16,653 nucleotides of DNA, taken from positions 1-16,653 of the forward strand of contig JBJXGC010000063.1 of the NCBI GenBank assembly GCA_046154545.1, written 5' to 3'. The notes below the pieces were generated by a model. It was not told where the DNA came from and did no database searches. It saw nothing but the letters and a program-made list of their open reading frames with translations. Below are positions 7,672 to 14,147 of this stretch, one piece after another. Each line of letters starts with the position of its first letter. Within the stretch, counting starts at the first letter, position 1. Source of the stretch: JBJXGC01 sp046154545. GTDB taxonomy: Bacteria; Chloroflexota; Dehalococcoidia; Tepidiformales; Tepidiformaceae. A program made the translations under genes and the position numbers.

Positions 7672-7906
7672 TTGACGGCCGAAGGGACCCGAAGGACGGG
7701 CCAACCGGTTCTGCCGCGCGGCCACTGGGCGGCCCACCATGCCAGCGTGCCTGTCCTCTTGTCAGCCCGTGATACCTGCCCCTCATCCGTAACGCGGCGC
7801 TGGCCGCGCAGGCCCGGCCCGAACGTCGTCCGGCCGGCCATGCCTGGGGTCAGGGATAGCGCCCGCGGGAGGGCGGTGCCGAAGGCTGCTTCCTCGCCAG
7901 GGCACT

Positions 7907-7941
7907 GCCCGTCTGCGGGCCACGTGCCGGCCGCAGGCACG
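7907..7941 (+). promoter_or_regulatory. Two tandem hairpins in the leader of the site-2 protease gene
   Basis: The first hairpin is GCCCG-TCTG-CGGGC (7907-7920). The second is CGTGCC-(7 bases)-GGCACG (7923-7941). They lie directly upstream of a weak Shine-Dalgarno GGAG (7945-7948). Neither is followed by a T-run. Such stacked GC hairpins could modulate translation or be chance in GC-rich DNA. The rest of the 287-base gap 7672-7958 shows no gene that I can support. Confidence 0.3.
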
Positions 7942-7958
7942 GCCGGAGTTGGCGTCGT

Positions 7959-9086
7959 ATGCGTTCGCTGACGGTCGCCCGCGTAGCCGGGATCGCCATC
8001 GAGGTCCATCCCTCCTGGCTGATCATCCTCGGACTCGTCTCCTGGACGCTCTCGGAAGAGGCCTTTCCGGCGGCCTACGAGGATTGGAGCACCGCCGCCT
8101 ACTGGGCCGTCGGCGTAGCAGCCGCGCTTCTCCTCTTTGTCACCGTCCTCCTCCACGAACTGGCCCATGCCCTGGTGGCGAAGCGCCGCGGCCTCGATGT
8201 CCCCAGGATCACGCTCTTCATCTTCGGTGGCGTCTCCCACCTCGCCCGCCAGCCGAAGTCTGCCGGCGAAGAGTTCGCCATCGCCATCGCCGGGCCGGCC
8301 ACGAGCTTCGTTATCGCGGCCGTGACCGGCGTTGCCAGCGCCTTCGCCGGGAATGAGAAGCTCGATGCGGTCCTCGTCTATCTCGCGACCGTGAACGTGC
8401 TCCTCGGTGTCTTCAATCTCCTCCCCGGCTTCCCCCTCGACGGCGGCCGCGTCCTTCGGGCCATCGCCTGGGAGCGGACGCAGAGCTTCCGCCGGGCCAC
8501 CCAGATCGCCAGCCGGGTTGGCGAGGCCTTCGCCTACCTCCTGATCGCTGCCGGCCTGGTGATGTTCATCTCCGGGTACCCCCTCAACGGGCTCTGGGCC
8601 TTCCTCATCGCCTGGTTCCTCCTCGGCGCCGCCCGCGCCGAGAGCCAGGGCGTCCAGGTCGAGAGTGTCCTCGCCGCTTTGAAGGCGCGCGACGTGATGA
8701 CAACCGACTTCGCGTTCGTCCCGCCCGCCGCCACCGTCCAGAGCATCGTCGATGACTATCTCCTCGGCCGTGGCGAGCGGGCGGTCATCGTGGCCGAAGG
8801 GGGCGCCGCCCTTGGGATCCTCACCGTCACCGATATCCAGCGCGCCCCCCGCCCCGCCTGGCCCACGACCCTGGCCTCGGCGCTGATGACGCCCCAGTCA
8901 CGCGTCACGGCCGTCGCCGCGGGTACGAGCGCGCTTGAGGTCCTCGCCCTGCTCAGCGAACACAAGCTCAACCAGGTGCCCGTCATTGAGGGCGGGCGGC
9001 TCATCGGGCTCGTCGCCCGCCGTCATCTCCTCGACCGGATTCAGCTCGCCGACGCCCTCCGCGCCGGCGACCCCGCCGTCACCTGA
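7959..9086 (+). CDS. Site-2 protease family (M50) membrane metalloprotease with two CBS domains
   Basis: This 375-residue intramembrane zinc protease has the catalytic HELAH motif at 66-70 and the third zinc ligand Asp161 in NLLPGFPLDGG. The FGGVSHL segment at 89-95 and the AIAGPATSF segment at 109-117 are typical of the group III bacterial S2P architecture. About six membrane helices occupy residues 15-225. Two CBS domains follow (about 243-298, starting ARDVMT, and about 310-368, starting ALMTP). CBS pairs usually bind adenine nucleotides, suggesting energy-state control of proteolysis; that is inference. The layout matches mycobacterial Rip3 (Rv2625c). Family substrates are typically anti-sigma factors or membrane proteins; none is identifiable here. 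The ATG at 7959 has only a weak GGAG at 10-base spacing. Confidence 0.93.
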   Translation: MRSLTVARVAGIAIEVHPSWLIILGLVSWTLSEEAFPAAYEDWSTAAYWAVGVAAALLLFVTVLLHELAHALVAKRRGLDVPRITLFIFGGVSHLARQPKSAGEEFAIAIAGPATSFVIAAVTGVASAFAGNEKLDAVLVYLATVNVLLGVFNLLPGFPLDGGRVLRAIAWERTQSFRRATQIASRVGEAFAYLLIAAGLVMFISGYPLNGLWAFLIAWFLLGAARAESQGVQVESVLAALKARDVMTTDFAFVPPAATVQSIVDDYLLGRGERAVIVAEGGAALGILTVTDIQRAPRPAWPTTLASALMTPQSRVTAVAAGTSALEVLALLSEHKLNQVPVIEGGRLIGLVARRHLLDRIQLADALRAGDPAVT

Positions 9087-9099
9087 AGGCTTCCCTCGG

Positions 9100-9109
9100 C
9101 CCCCCCCCC
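9100..9109. repeat. Run of ten C between the site-2 protease and hsp20 genes
   Basis: Ten consecutive C residues lie 14 bases after the protease stop codon and about 120 bases before hsp20. The tract could be length-variable in the population or a sequencing weak point. No gene is interrupted by it. Confidence 0.9.
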
Positions 9110-9199
9110 GGTTCCGGCCGTGTCATGGGCGTGTCTGGCCCAACGGGTCGCGTATCCAGGGACGAACGGCGCTGCCCGGCCCGGGACTGCTCCGATACG

Positions 9200-9223
9200 G
9201 TGGGAGGAACCCCACGGAGGAGG
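9200..9223 (+). promoter_or_regulatory. Small hairpin abutting the hsp20 Shine-Dalgarno sequence
   Basis: GTGGG (9200-9204) and CCCAC (9211-9215) form a 5-bp stem with a 6-base loop. It ends exactly where the strong Shine-Dalgarno GGAGGAGG (9216-9223) begins, 7 bases before the ATG. The Shine-Dalgarno sequence itself is not paired in this fold. No CIRCE element or typical ROSE or fourU thermometer was recognised. Confidence 0.3.
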
Positions 9224-9230
9224 CTCACTC

Positions 9231-9674
9231 ATGGAAACCAAACCAATCCGCCGGCCCGAATTCGACCCGATGCGGATGCTCCGCGAGATTGACCACGACT
9301 TCCCTGCCTGGCCGTGGAACGCCTTCCGGCGCACGAAGAGCGGCACCGGCTGGCTGCCCTCGGTCGATGTCTACGACGAGGACGGCTCCGTCGTCGTCAA
9401 GGCCGAAGTCCCGGGCATGACCAAGGACGACATCAAGGTCAGGGTCGAAGACGACAACCTCGTCATCGAAGGCGAGAGGAAGTCCGAGACCGAGAAGAAG
9501 GAGAAGGACTACTACTTCTGCGAGCGCGAGTACGGCTCCTTCTATCGCCGCATCCCCCTCCCCGCCGCCGTCGACAGCGCAAAGACGGAGGCCACCGTGA
9601 AAGACGGCGTGCTCACCGTGAGAGCGCCGCGGACGATCCCCGTACCGAAGGCCCACACCATCGCGGTCAATTAG
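9231..9674 (+). CDS. Small heat shock protein, Hsp20/alpha-crystallin family
   Basis: This 147-residue ATP-independent holdase binds unfolding proteins in the cytoplasm. The alpha-crystallin domain runs from about residue 43 (PSVDVYDEDGSVVVKAEVPG) to about 135. It includes LVIEGERK, the YGSFYRRIPLP segment and the signature A-T-V-K-DGVLTV. The C-terminal tail carries an I-P-V motif (TIPVP) that docks subunits in oligomers. The start is ATG 9231, chosen for the strong GGAGGAGG at 7-base spacing, although the frame is open further upstream. It is followed by a bidirectional terminator. Its position at the end of the ATPase/ADH/protease block supports a stress role for the block. Confidence 0.96.
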   Translation: METKPIRRPEFDPMRMLREIDHDFPAWPWNAFRRTKSGTGWLPSVDVYDEDGSVVVKAEVPGMTKDDIKVRVEDDNLVIEGERKSETEKKEKDYYFCEREYGSFYRRIPLPAAVDSAKTEATVKDGVLTVRAPRTIPVPKAHTIAVN

Positions 9675-9734
9675 GCGGATGTGGCAGGGAGCTTCCCGAA
9701 AGGTCGCGAGCTGGGCTCTCCGCAGGTGAAGCCG

Positions 9735-9767
9735 AAAAAGGGGGGCGCTCAACGAGCGCCCCCCTTT
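9735..9767. terminator. Bidirectional intrinsic terminator between hsp20 and the CAP-domain gene
   Basis: A perfect 13-bp stem (9737-9749 with 9755-9767) has the 5-base loop CAACG. Its core is GGGGGGCGCT / AGCGCCCCCC with AAA/TTT at the base. It is preceded by A residues and followed by T residues, so it can serve both strands: hsp20 (+), which ends at 9674, and the CAP-domain gene (-), which ends at 9787. Confidence 0.9.
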
Positions 9768-9786
9768 CCGTTGTTCGCCCGTCGCC

Positions 9787-10755
9787 TCAGGGAGCGGTCG
9801 AGAATGAGTAGTCCCGGAACTTCGAGTACACGCCGCTCGCGTCGCGGGTTGAGAGACGCACCCAGATCACCGTCCCGTTCGTGGGGAAGCCGATGAGCGT
9901 GATCGCCGTCCCCGTCGTCGTTGTGTGGGTGTAGAGGTTGGCACTCCCCTGGCTCAGCCCAAACTGCAGCCGGTAGCCGGTGGCCCCGGGCACGGTCGTC
10001 CACTGGAACGTCGCCCGGCTGGCCCGGATGACCGACCCGTTGGCCGGCGCGGTCAGCGCCGAGGATGCCGTCGACGGGACGGTCGTCGGTGTCGCTGTCC
10101 GGATGGGTGTTGGAGTAGCCGTCCGCACGGGTGTCGCTGTTGCCACGGGCGTAGAGGTCCTGATCGGCGTGGGCGTCGCCGTCGGGCCCGGCGGCGGGGT
10201 ACCACCCGTGCCGTCGTCTACCAGCCCGAAGTCGGTCGTCCAGTACCAGCCGTACGGCGAACCCGCGACCTGCACCCGGCCGATGCCGATCATCCGGTAG
10301 GAGCTGTTCAGCATGTTCGCGTTGTGGCCGGCCGAGTTCCGCCAGGCGGTAAACGCCTCCTGGGCGGTGTCCCAGACTGTCCCGGCCGCGATATTTTCGC
10401 CCGCCCCTCCGGGGTAGTCACAGTTCTGGGCGCGCGTGCTCGGCGACCGGCCAAGCGAGTCGGTATGGGAGAAGTACGCCTTCGCGCCCATATCGCGCGA
10501 CATCCAGGCTGAGGCGCGGTTGAGGTTGGTCGATGCCTTCAGCGCCGCCAGGCCGCTCTGCGCCCGGTAGCTGTTGATCAGCGTCAGGAAGGCCTGTTCC
10601 TCCGCATCCAGGCCCAGGTCCGCCGCTGTCACGGTGCAGTTCGTCAGGGCGCGGGCCTCACCAGCGGGCGAGGCGAAGGGCAGGGCGGCCGCCCCTGTCA
10701 GCGCCAGCACGCCGAGGACGGGGAACAGGAACCGGGCGGGTAAGAGACGTTTCAT
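9787..10755 (-). CDS. Secreted CAP/SCP-domain protein with Pro/Thr linker and C-terminal beta-sandwich-like domain
   Basis: This is a 322-residue exported protein. Residues 1-36 form a signal peptide (MKRLLPARF, a hydrophobic core, then ASPAGEARA). The CAP domain (about 48-180) has HTDSLGRSP with His97, GENIA with Glu120, and AWRNSAGHNANML with His144, the typical cavity residues of the bacterial YkwD-like group. Cys40 and Cys112 could form a disulphide. A Thr/Pro-rich linker (183-230) made of repeated TATPTPIRT-like units leads to a C-terminal domain (about 233-322) with fibronectin-III-like wording (GYRLQFGL, VRLSTRDASGVYS). Bacterial CAP proteins are of mostly unknown function. A surface or cell-wall location is inferred. 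The ATG at 10755 has GGAGG at 7-base spacing. Confidence 0.9.
   Translation of the reverse strand: MKRLLPARFLFPVLGVLALTGAAALPFASPAGEARALTNCTVTAADLGLDAEEQAFLTLINSYRAQSGLAALKASTNLNRASAWMSRDMGAKAYFSHTDSLGRSPSTRAQNCDYPGGAGENIAAGTVWDTAQEAFTAWRNSAGHNANMLNSSYRMIGIGRVQVAGSPYGWYWTTDFGLVDDGTGGTPPPGPTATPTPIRTSTPVATATPVRTATPTPIRTATPTTVPSTASSALTAPANGSVIRASRATFQWTTVPGATGYRLQFGLSQGSANLYTHTTTTGTAITLIGFPTNGTVIWVRLSTRDASGVYSKFRDYSFSTAP
10066..10209 (-). repeat. Low-complexity Thr/Pro linker repeats in the CAP-domain gene
   Basis: The DNA encodes about 48 residues of alternating Thr-Pro-Thr-Ala and (V/I)RTATP units. The near-repeats TATPTPIRT and TATPVRT recur and are visible as repeated GGTGT/CGTCCG blocks on the plus strand. 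Such linkers are common in exported Chloroflexota and actinobacterial proteins, and copy number may vary between strains. Confidence 0.75.
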
Positions 10756-10886
10756 AGAGCGACCTCCACGGTGCGTTCTGGTAGACATATCTTCATTCGA
10801 CCCCAACCGCCGCCAAGACGGTGGAGATATCGGTAAACGGCCCGCAAATTGTGTGACATTTCCGGCGGGCGCCTGTCGGGGCAGTT

Positions 10887-10932
10887 GCAGAGGCCCGGCC
10901 GGGAATATCCCGCGCGACTGCGTGGCCTCTGC
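10887..10932. promoter_or_regulatory. Long inverted repeat just upstream of the PAC2 gene
   Basis: GCAGAGGCC (10887-10895) and GGCCTCTGC (10924-10932) are perfect 9-base complements separated by 28 bases. Between them lies a second palindrome, CGGGA-ATA-TCCCG (10900-10912). The right arm touches a TAAGCT hexamer (10933-10938), a likely -10 box. The element lies in the 189-base divergent region between the CAP-domain and PAC2 genes. An operator is the simplest reading. Confidence 0.5.
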
Positions 10933-10947
10933 TAAGCTGCACCTGTG
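10933..10947 (+). promoter_or_regulatory. Possible -10 box of a leaderless PAC2 transcript
   Basis: TAAGCT (10933-10938) fits the TANNNT -10 pattern and lies 6 bases before the GTG at 10945. There is no Shine-Dalgarno sequence and no good -35 hexamer. This spacing is typical of leaderless mRNAs, where transcription starts at the first base of the start codon. Confidence 0.4.
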
Positions 10948-11802
10948 CCCGGCCTCGAAATCGAACGACTGCCCGAACTGCATAACCCGGTCGCCGTTGT
11001 CGCCTTTTCAGGGTGGAACGACGCCGCCAGCGCAGCCACTGACGCCGCCCGCTACGTCGTCCGGCGCCTCGGCGCCCGCCGCTTCGCGTCTATCGACCCG
11101 GAGCCGTTCTACGACTTCAGCGACAACCGCCCCCAGGCCACGATTACGCCGACCGGCCGCGAAATCACCTGGCCCAAGAACGAGTTCTTCTACGCCAGGA
11201 ACCCGGCCGGGGCGCACGACATCATCATCGGTGTCGGCGCCGAGCCAGACCTCCAGTGGCGGACCTTCTCGGGTTACTACCTCGAGCTCTTCAGCCGGCT
11301 GCAGGCCAGCCTCGTGGTCTCGCTCGGGGCGCTGCTTGCCGACGTGCCGCACACCCGCCCTCCGCGCGTGACCGGGACCGCCGCCGACCCGGCCGTCGCC
11401 GCCCGCCTCGACCTCACCACCTCCCGCTACGAAGGGCCCACCGGCATCGTGGGCGTCCTCCACGATACGCTCCGCCGCCAGGCGATCGAGGCGGCAAGCC
11501 TCTGGGCGAACGTACCTCACTACATAACAACGGCGCAGAACCCGCCCGCGACCGCTGCGCTGTTGCGCCGGCTCCAGGAACTCCTTGGGATAACGTTCGA
11601 CCTTCGCGAGCTCGAGGAGTCGACGGCCCGCTTCATCAAGGAAGTCGATACCGCCCTCGCTGCCAATCCTGAGGTCGGTGACTACGTCCGCCGCCTCGAA
11701 GCTGCCGCCGACGCCGAGCCGGCCGTCGCCGATGCCCTCCCCGAGGGCGAGGATATCGTCCTCGACGTCGAGGAGTTTCTCCGCCGCCAGCGCGACGACT
11801 GA
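10945..11802 (+). CDS. PAC2 family protein (bacterial proteasome-assembly-chaperone-like)
   Basis: This 285-residue protein matches the bacterial PAC2 family (as in mycobacterial Rv2125). It has an early FSGWNDAASAATDAARYVV block, the DPEPFYDFSDNRP segment, NEFFYARNP, and a Rossmann-like core with IIIGVGAEPDLQWRTF and SLGALLADVPHTRP. The C-terminal half contains YEGPTGIVGVLHD, HYITTAQNPPAT and a helical tail ending EEFLRRQRDD. Eukaryotic PAC2 assembles 20S proteasomes; the bacterial role is unproven and no proteasome genes are in the window. The GTG at 10945 is the likely start, with no Shine-Dalgarno sequence and a TAAGCT box 6 bases upstream. It converges on the YtxJ-like gene with a 10-base gap. 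Confidence 0.9.
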   Translation: MPGLEIERLPELHNPVAVVAFSGWNDAASAATDAARYVVRRLGARRFASIDPEPFYDFSDNRPQATITPTGREITWPKNEFFYARNPAGAHDIIIGVGAEPDLQWRTFSGYYLELFSRLQASLVVSLGALLADVPHTRPPRVTGTAADPAVAARLDLTTSRYEGPTGIVGVLHDTLRRQAIEAASLWANVPHYITTAQNPPATAALLRRLQELLGITFDLRELEESTARFIKEVDTALAANPEVGDYVRRLEAAADAEPAVADALPEGEDIVLDVEEFLRRQRDD

Positions 11803-11812
11803 GACCCCCGGG

Positions 11813-12184
11813 CTAGCCCGCGGGGTGCCCGCCCCCACCAAGTGCGGCAGAGACGCTCGCCCGCGTAATGCGGCCGTGCGACGCATGCCAGCGGGCCGCG
11901 CCTCCCTCGACCAGGATGACCTGCGGCGACTCGTGCTTGACCCCCGTCGCGGCCTGGACCGCCTGCGAGAAGCCCTTGCGTCCGGAGACGTCCACGAGGT
12001 GGACGTCCGCGTCCACCCGTTCCATCTCCTCGTACGCCCGCTCACTGATCGGACACCACGGGTCGTGGAGGAACACGAGGCGCGGCCCGGTTTCGGCCAG
12101 GAACAGGCTGGCGAGCGCCTCCGCGTCTTCGACCGCGAGGAAGCGGGCGCGGCGTGTGGGCGCCGCCGGATGGGTGTCGGTCAT
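11813..12184 (-). CDS. YtxJ/bacilliredoxin-like thioredoxin-fold protein (DUF2847)
   Basis: This is a 123-residue protein. Its active-site-like motif, LVFLHDPWCPISERAYEE with Cys44, matches the monothiol CPIS motif of Bacillus YtxJ. A second family block, GVKHESPQVILVEGG then ARWHASHGRIT, is also present. In bacillithiol-using bacteria these proteins are thought to reduce mixed disulphides between proteins and bacillithiol; that role is inferred here. The ATG at 12184 has GGAGAG a few bases upstream. A DinB-fold gene starts its transcript upstream and ends 31 bases before this start, so co-transcription is likely. The 3' end overlaps an imperfect GC palindrome near 11803-11826 that could help termination. 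Confidence 0.88.
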   Translation of the reverse strand: MTDTHPAAPTRRARFLAVEDAEALASLFLAETGPRLVFLHDPWCPISERAYEEMERVDADVHLVDVSGRKGFSQAVQAATGVKHESPQVILVEGGAARWHASHGRITRASVSAALGGGGHPAG

Positions 12185-12215
12185 CGTCTCTCTCCGTCTG
12201 CGCCGGACCGCCGTC

Positions 12216-12737
12216 CTAAATCGAGAACTGGAGGCCGTGGATGCCCTTGATCAGGTTGATTTCGCCGAGGTGCATGAACCCGTGGGTCATCACCACCTGG
12301 CGGAACACGCGCCAGCGCGGCATCTCGCCCAGCGGCTTGATCACCTGCACTTCGTTCGCCTGCTCCAGCGGCCAGTCCTTCAGGAACGCGTTCACGTCGC
12401 GGTAGACCACGTTGCCGTACTCCCGCAGGAGGGCGAGGTCAGTGATCTTGATCGCGCGTGCGTCCTCAAGGCCCATACCCGTGCCCTGGTCGACCTTCGG
12501 CAGGCCCATCTTGTCCACGTATCCCTGGCTTATCCAGATCGGCGGCGTCCGGTTGCGCATCACGAAGTTCGTGATGTTGTCCGCGGTCCGCATGATGTGC
12601 CAGGCGCTGAAGCCCAGGCTCACCGTCTTGCCCGCGGGCAGCCAGTTCACCTGGTCAAGGGTCAGTGGCGCCAGGGCCTCGTCGGTCCATTCGGCTAACT
12701 GGGTGGTGCCGTCGATCAGCAGGTCTCGGATGTCCAT
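12216..12737 (-). CDS. DinB-fold metal-dependent protein (DinB/DfsB superfamily)
   Basis: This is a 173-residue four-helix-bundle protein. The metal-binding His triad typical of the DinB superfamily can be seen as His47 (SAWHIMRTADN), His152 and His156 (THGFMHLGEI). Characterised relatives transfer mycothiol or bacillithiol, isomerise maleylpyruvate or act on glutathione; this one could be a thiol S-transferase or detoxification enzyme. It is unrelated to DNA polymerase IV, which was historically also called DinB. The ATG at 12737 has GGGAGG at 9-base spacing. It lies between the ketopantoate-reductase gene and the YtxJ-like gene on the same strand. Confidence 0.88.
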   Translation of the reverse strand: MDIRDLLIDGTTQLAEWTDEALAPLTLDQVNWLPAGKTVSLGFSAWHIMRTADNITNFVMRNRTPPIWISQGYVDKMGLPKVDQGTGMGLEDARAIKITDLALLREYGNVVYRDVNAFLKDWPLEQANEVQVIKPLGEMPRWRVFRQVVMTHGFMHLGEINLIKGIHGLQFSI

Positions 12738-12767
12738 GGCGCGTTGCCTCCCGGAAGTCGGTGGCGC

Positions 12768-13748
12768 CTAGGCTACGCCCCCAGCTTCATTCTCGCGAAT
12801 CGTCGCGATCAGGCCTCGCCTCCGCAGGTCGGCCGTCCGCACCAGCGCATAGAGGGCGTCGATCGCCGGTGTTTGCACCCCCAGGGCTGCTGCCCGTCTC
12901 GATGGTTCGCCGAGGATGGTCTCCACTTCCAGTTCGCGACCGAGGACGTAGTCGATCGCCATGCTCGTCTGGTAGTCCCCCATCGAATCCGTCAGCGCGA
13001 ACATTCGCTGGACGATGTCGCCCGGGTCGAGGCGCGCCTCGCTCCCCAACACCTCCAGGTCGCGGTTACCAGCCGCGATGACCTCCCGCATCGTCCGTTC
13101 CGCCATCCCCCGCAGCAGCCGGTCGCGGACGATTGCCTCCGTCCCGATCCCGCCGCCCGCGACGCTCAGGCCGTTGAACGGGATGTTCCAGCAGAGCTTC
13201 TCCCAGCGTGCGTGGCGGAGGTTCGGGGCCACCACCACGTCGACCCCGCCCGACCGCAGCAGCTCCGCCAGGGCCGCGCTCTCGGCGGCGTCGTCCAACA
13301 GGTGCCCGATCGAGACGCGGCCGTACTTCAGGTGATGGACCACCCCCGGCGCTCCCCGGTTGATGCAGACGAAGGCCATCGCCCCGAACACCCGCTCCCG
13401 CCCGAACCAGGCGCCGAGCCGCTCTTCGAGGCCAAGGCCGTTCATCAGGGCGACGATCCGCGTGCCCTCGCCCACGCACGGCGCCAGGAGCGGCCGTGCC
13501 CCTTCCAGCGCCGTCGTCTTCAACGAGCAGATGAGCCAATCGACCGGCCCGATCTCCTCCGGCGTCCCGAATGCGGCCACCGCTGCGAGTTCGAAGTCAC
13601 CCTCATGGCTGCGGACCTGGAGCCCGGCCTCGCGCACCGCCGCCAGGTCCCGGCGCATCAAGAACCGGACGTCGTGCCCGGCCCTGGCCAGCAGCGCCCC
13701 GTAGTAGCAGCCGACCGCGCCCGCGCCAATCACTCCGACCGTTGCCAT
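12768..13748 (-). CDS. Ketopantoate reductase family protein (2-dehydropantoate 2-reductase)
   Basis: This 326-residue protein has the ApbA/PanE architecture. The N-terminal NADPH Rossmann domain has GAGAVG at 8-13 and Lys77 in SLKTTAL, equivalent to the cofactor lysine. ALMNGLG follows around 103. The catalytic Lys184 and Asn188 lie in WEKLCWNIPFN. The helical C-domain has SMAIDYVLGRELEVETILGE, which carries the substrate-binding Ser/Asp/Glu region. Canonical PanE makes pantoate for coenzyme A, but the family has many paralogues and no panB or panC is nearby, so the substrate is not certain. ATG 13748 aligns with family starts; a second ATG 12 bases upstream (13760) is also possible. Neither has a strong Shine-Dalgarno sequence. 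Confidence 0.87.
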   Translation of the reverse strand: MATVGVIGAGAVGCYYGALLARAGHDVRFLMRRDLAAVREAGLQVRSHEGDFELAAVAAFGTPEEIGPVDWLICSLKTTALEGARPLLAPCVGEGTRIVALMNGLGLEERLGAWFGRERVFGAMAFVCINRGAPGVVHHLKYGRVSIGHLLDDAAESAALAELLRSGGVDVVVAPNLRHARWEKLCWNIPFNGLSVAGGGIGTEAIVRDRLLRGMAERTMREVIAAGNRDLEVLGSEARLDPGDIVQRMFALTDSMGDYQTSMAIDYVLGRELEVETILGEPSRRAAALGVQTPAIDALYALVRTADLRRRGLIATIRENEAGGVA

Positions 13749-13887
13749 CACTCGCAGCATATGGCCAGCCCGTCCCCACTGTCAGTCGCCTCTGCGGTTC
13801 AGGGTGGCCGTCAGAGTCTTGCGTGGGAGGGACGTGTGGCCTCCGGGCAGGGCGAGAAATCCGAATGGTCCGGGTCCGAACGCGGCA

Positions 13888-14010
13888 CTCCCTCGCCCGC
13901 CGCAGCGGGAGGCAAGAATGGCCAGCGGCCAGAGTGAGCGATGAAAGTGCTTCCTGTGGGCTCCGGCTCCCCCTCGCCCCGCGCACGGGGAGAGGGGGCA
14001 GGGGGGTGAG
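13888..14010. repeat. Pair of REP-like GC palindromes (dispersed intergenic repeat)
   Basis: Two related hairpins lie in the 399-base gap between the ketopantoate reductase and Pol IV genes. The first contains CCCTCG followed by CCCGC-CGCA-GCGGG (about 13890-13911). The second is CCCCCTC-G-CCCCG-CGCA-CGGGG-A-GAGGGGG (13969-13998), followed by CAGGGGGGTGAGGGCG. Both share the CCCTCGCCC left arm, a CGCA loop and a G-A mismatch at the same place. On the minus strand the second reads as the familiar spurious peptide PHPPAPSPRARGEGE, produced by a widespread class of dispersed palindromic repeats. The remainder of the gap shows no gene I can support. Confidence 0.65.
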
Positions 14011-14125
14011 GGCGCGACGGCCAGGCGGAGCCCAACGCCGGCCCGAGCGTCCACGCGCGGACGTGCTGTCAGACCAGCGGGGGTTTGGGGGATGAAGGCT
14101 CCGCCCGCCCCGGCTTCCCATCGCG

Positions 14126-14146
14126 TAAGATGCGAACAGATATTCG
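14126..14146 (+). promoter_or_regulatory. Pol IV promoter -10 box with overlapping LexA/SOS-type operator
   Basis: A TAAGAT hexamer (14126-14131) is followed at once by CGAAC-AGAT-ATTCG (14133-14146). This matches the Gram-positive SOS box CGAAC-N4-GTTCG at nine of ten specified positions. The operator covers the expected transcription start and ends one base before the ATG of Pol IV. Bound LexA there would block transcription. Read with its flanking bases, GCGAA and TTCGC are perfect complements. Confidence 0.7.
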
Positions 14147-14147
14147 C

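Noticed and set aside
7672..7971. Possible 99-residue protein in the gap before the M50 protease
   Set aside because: No recognisable family, Arg/Pro-rich composition, no Shine-Dalgarno sequence, and overlap with the protease start.
2017..9150. Similar GGCC(C)AAC words upstream of the ATPase (2017-2030), the ADH/DUF2267 pair (5257-5270), the M50 gene (7695-7710) and hsp20 (9133-9150), as a shared operator
   Set aside because: The core is short and GC-rich and positions relative to starts differ. The same word also occurs inside the DUF1385 coding region (87-95). No DosR-type palindrome was found.
10845..10865. CRP/FNR-like site (TTGTGTGACATTT) between the CAP-domain and PAC2 genes
   Set aside because: Only one half-site resembles the consensus and the second half is absent.
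12216..12737. Reading the DinB-fold gene as a second DNA polymerase IV
   Set aside because: The name DinB is shared, but the sequence shows a four-helix His-triad protein without polymerase motifs.
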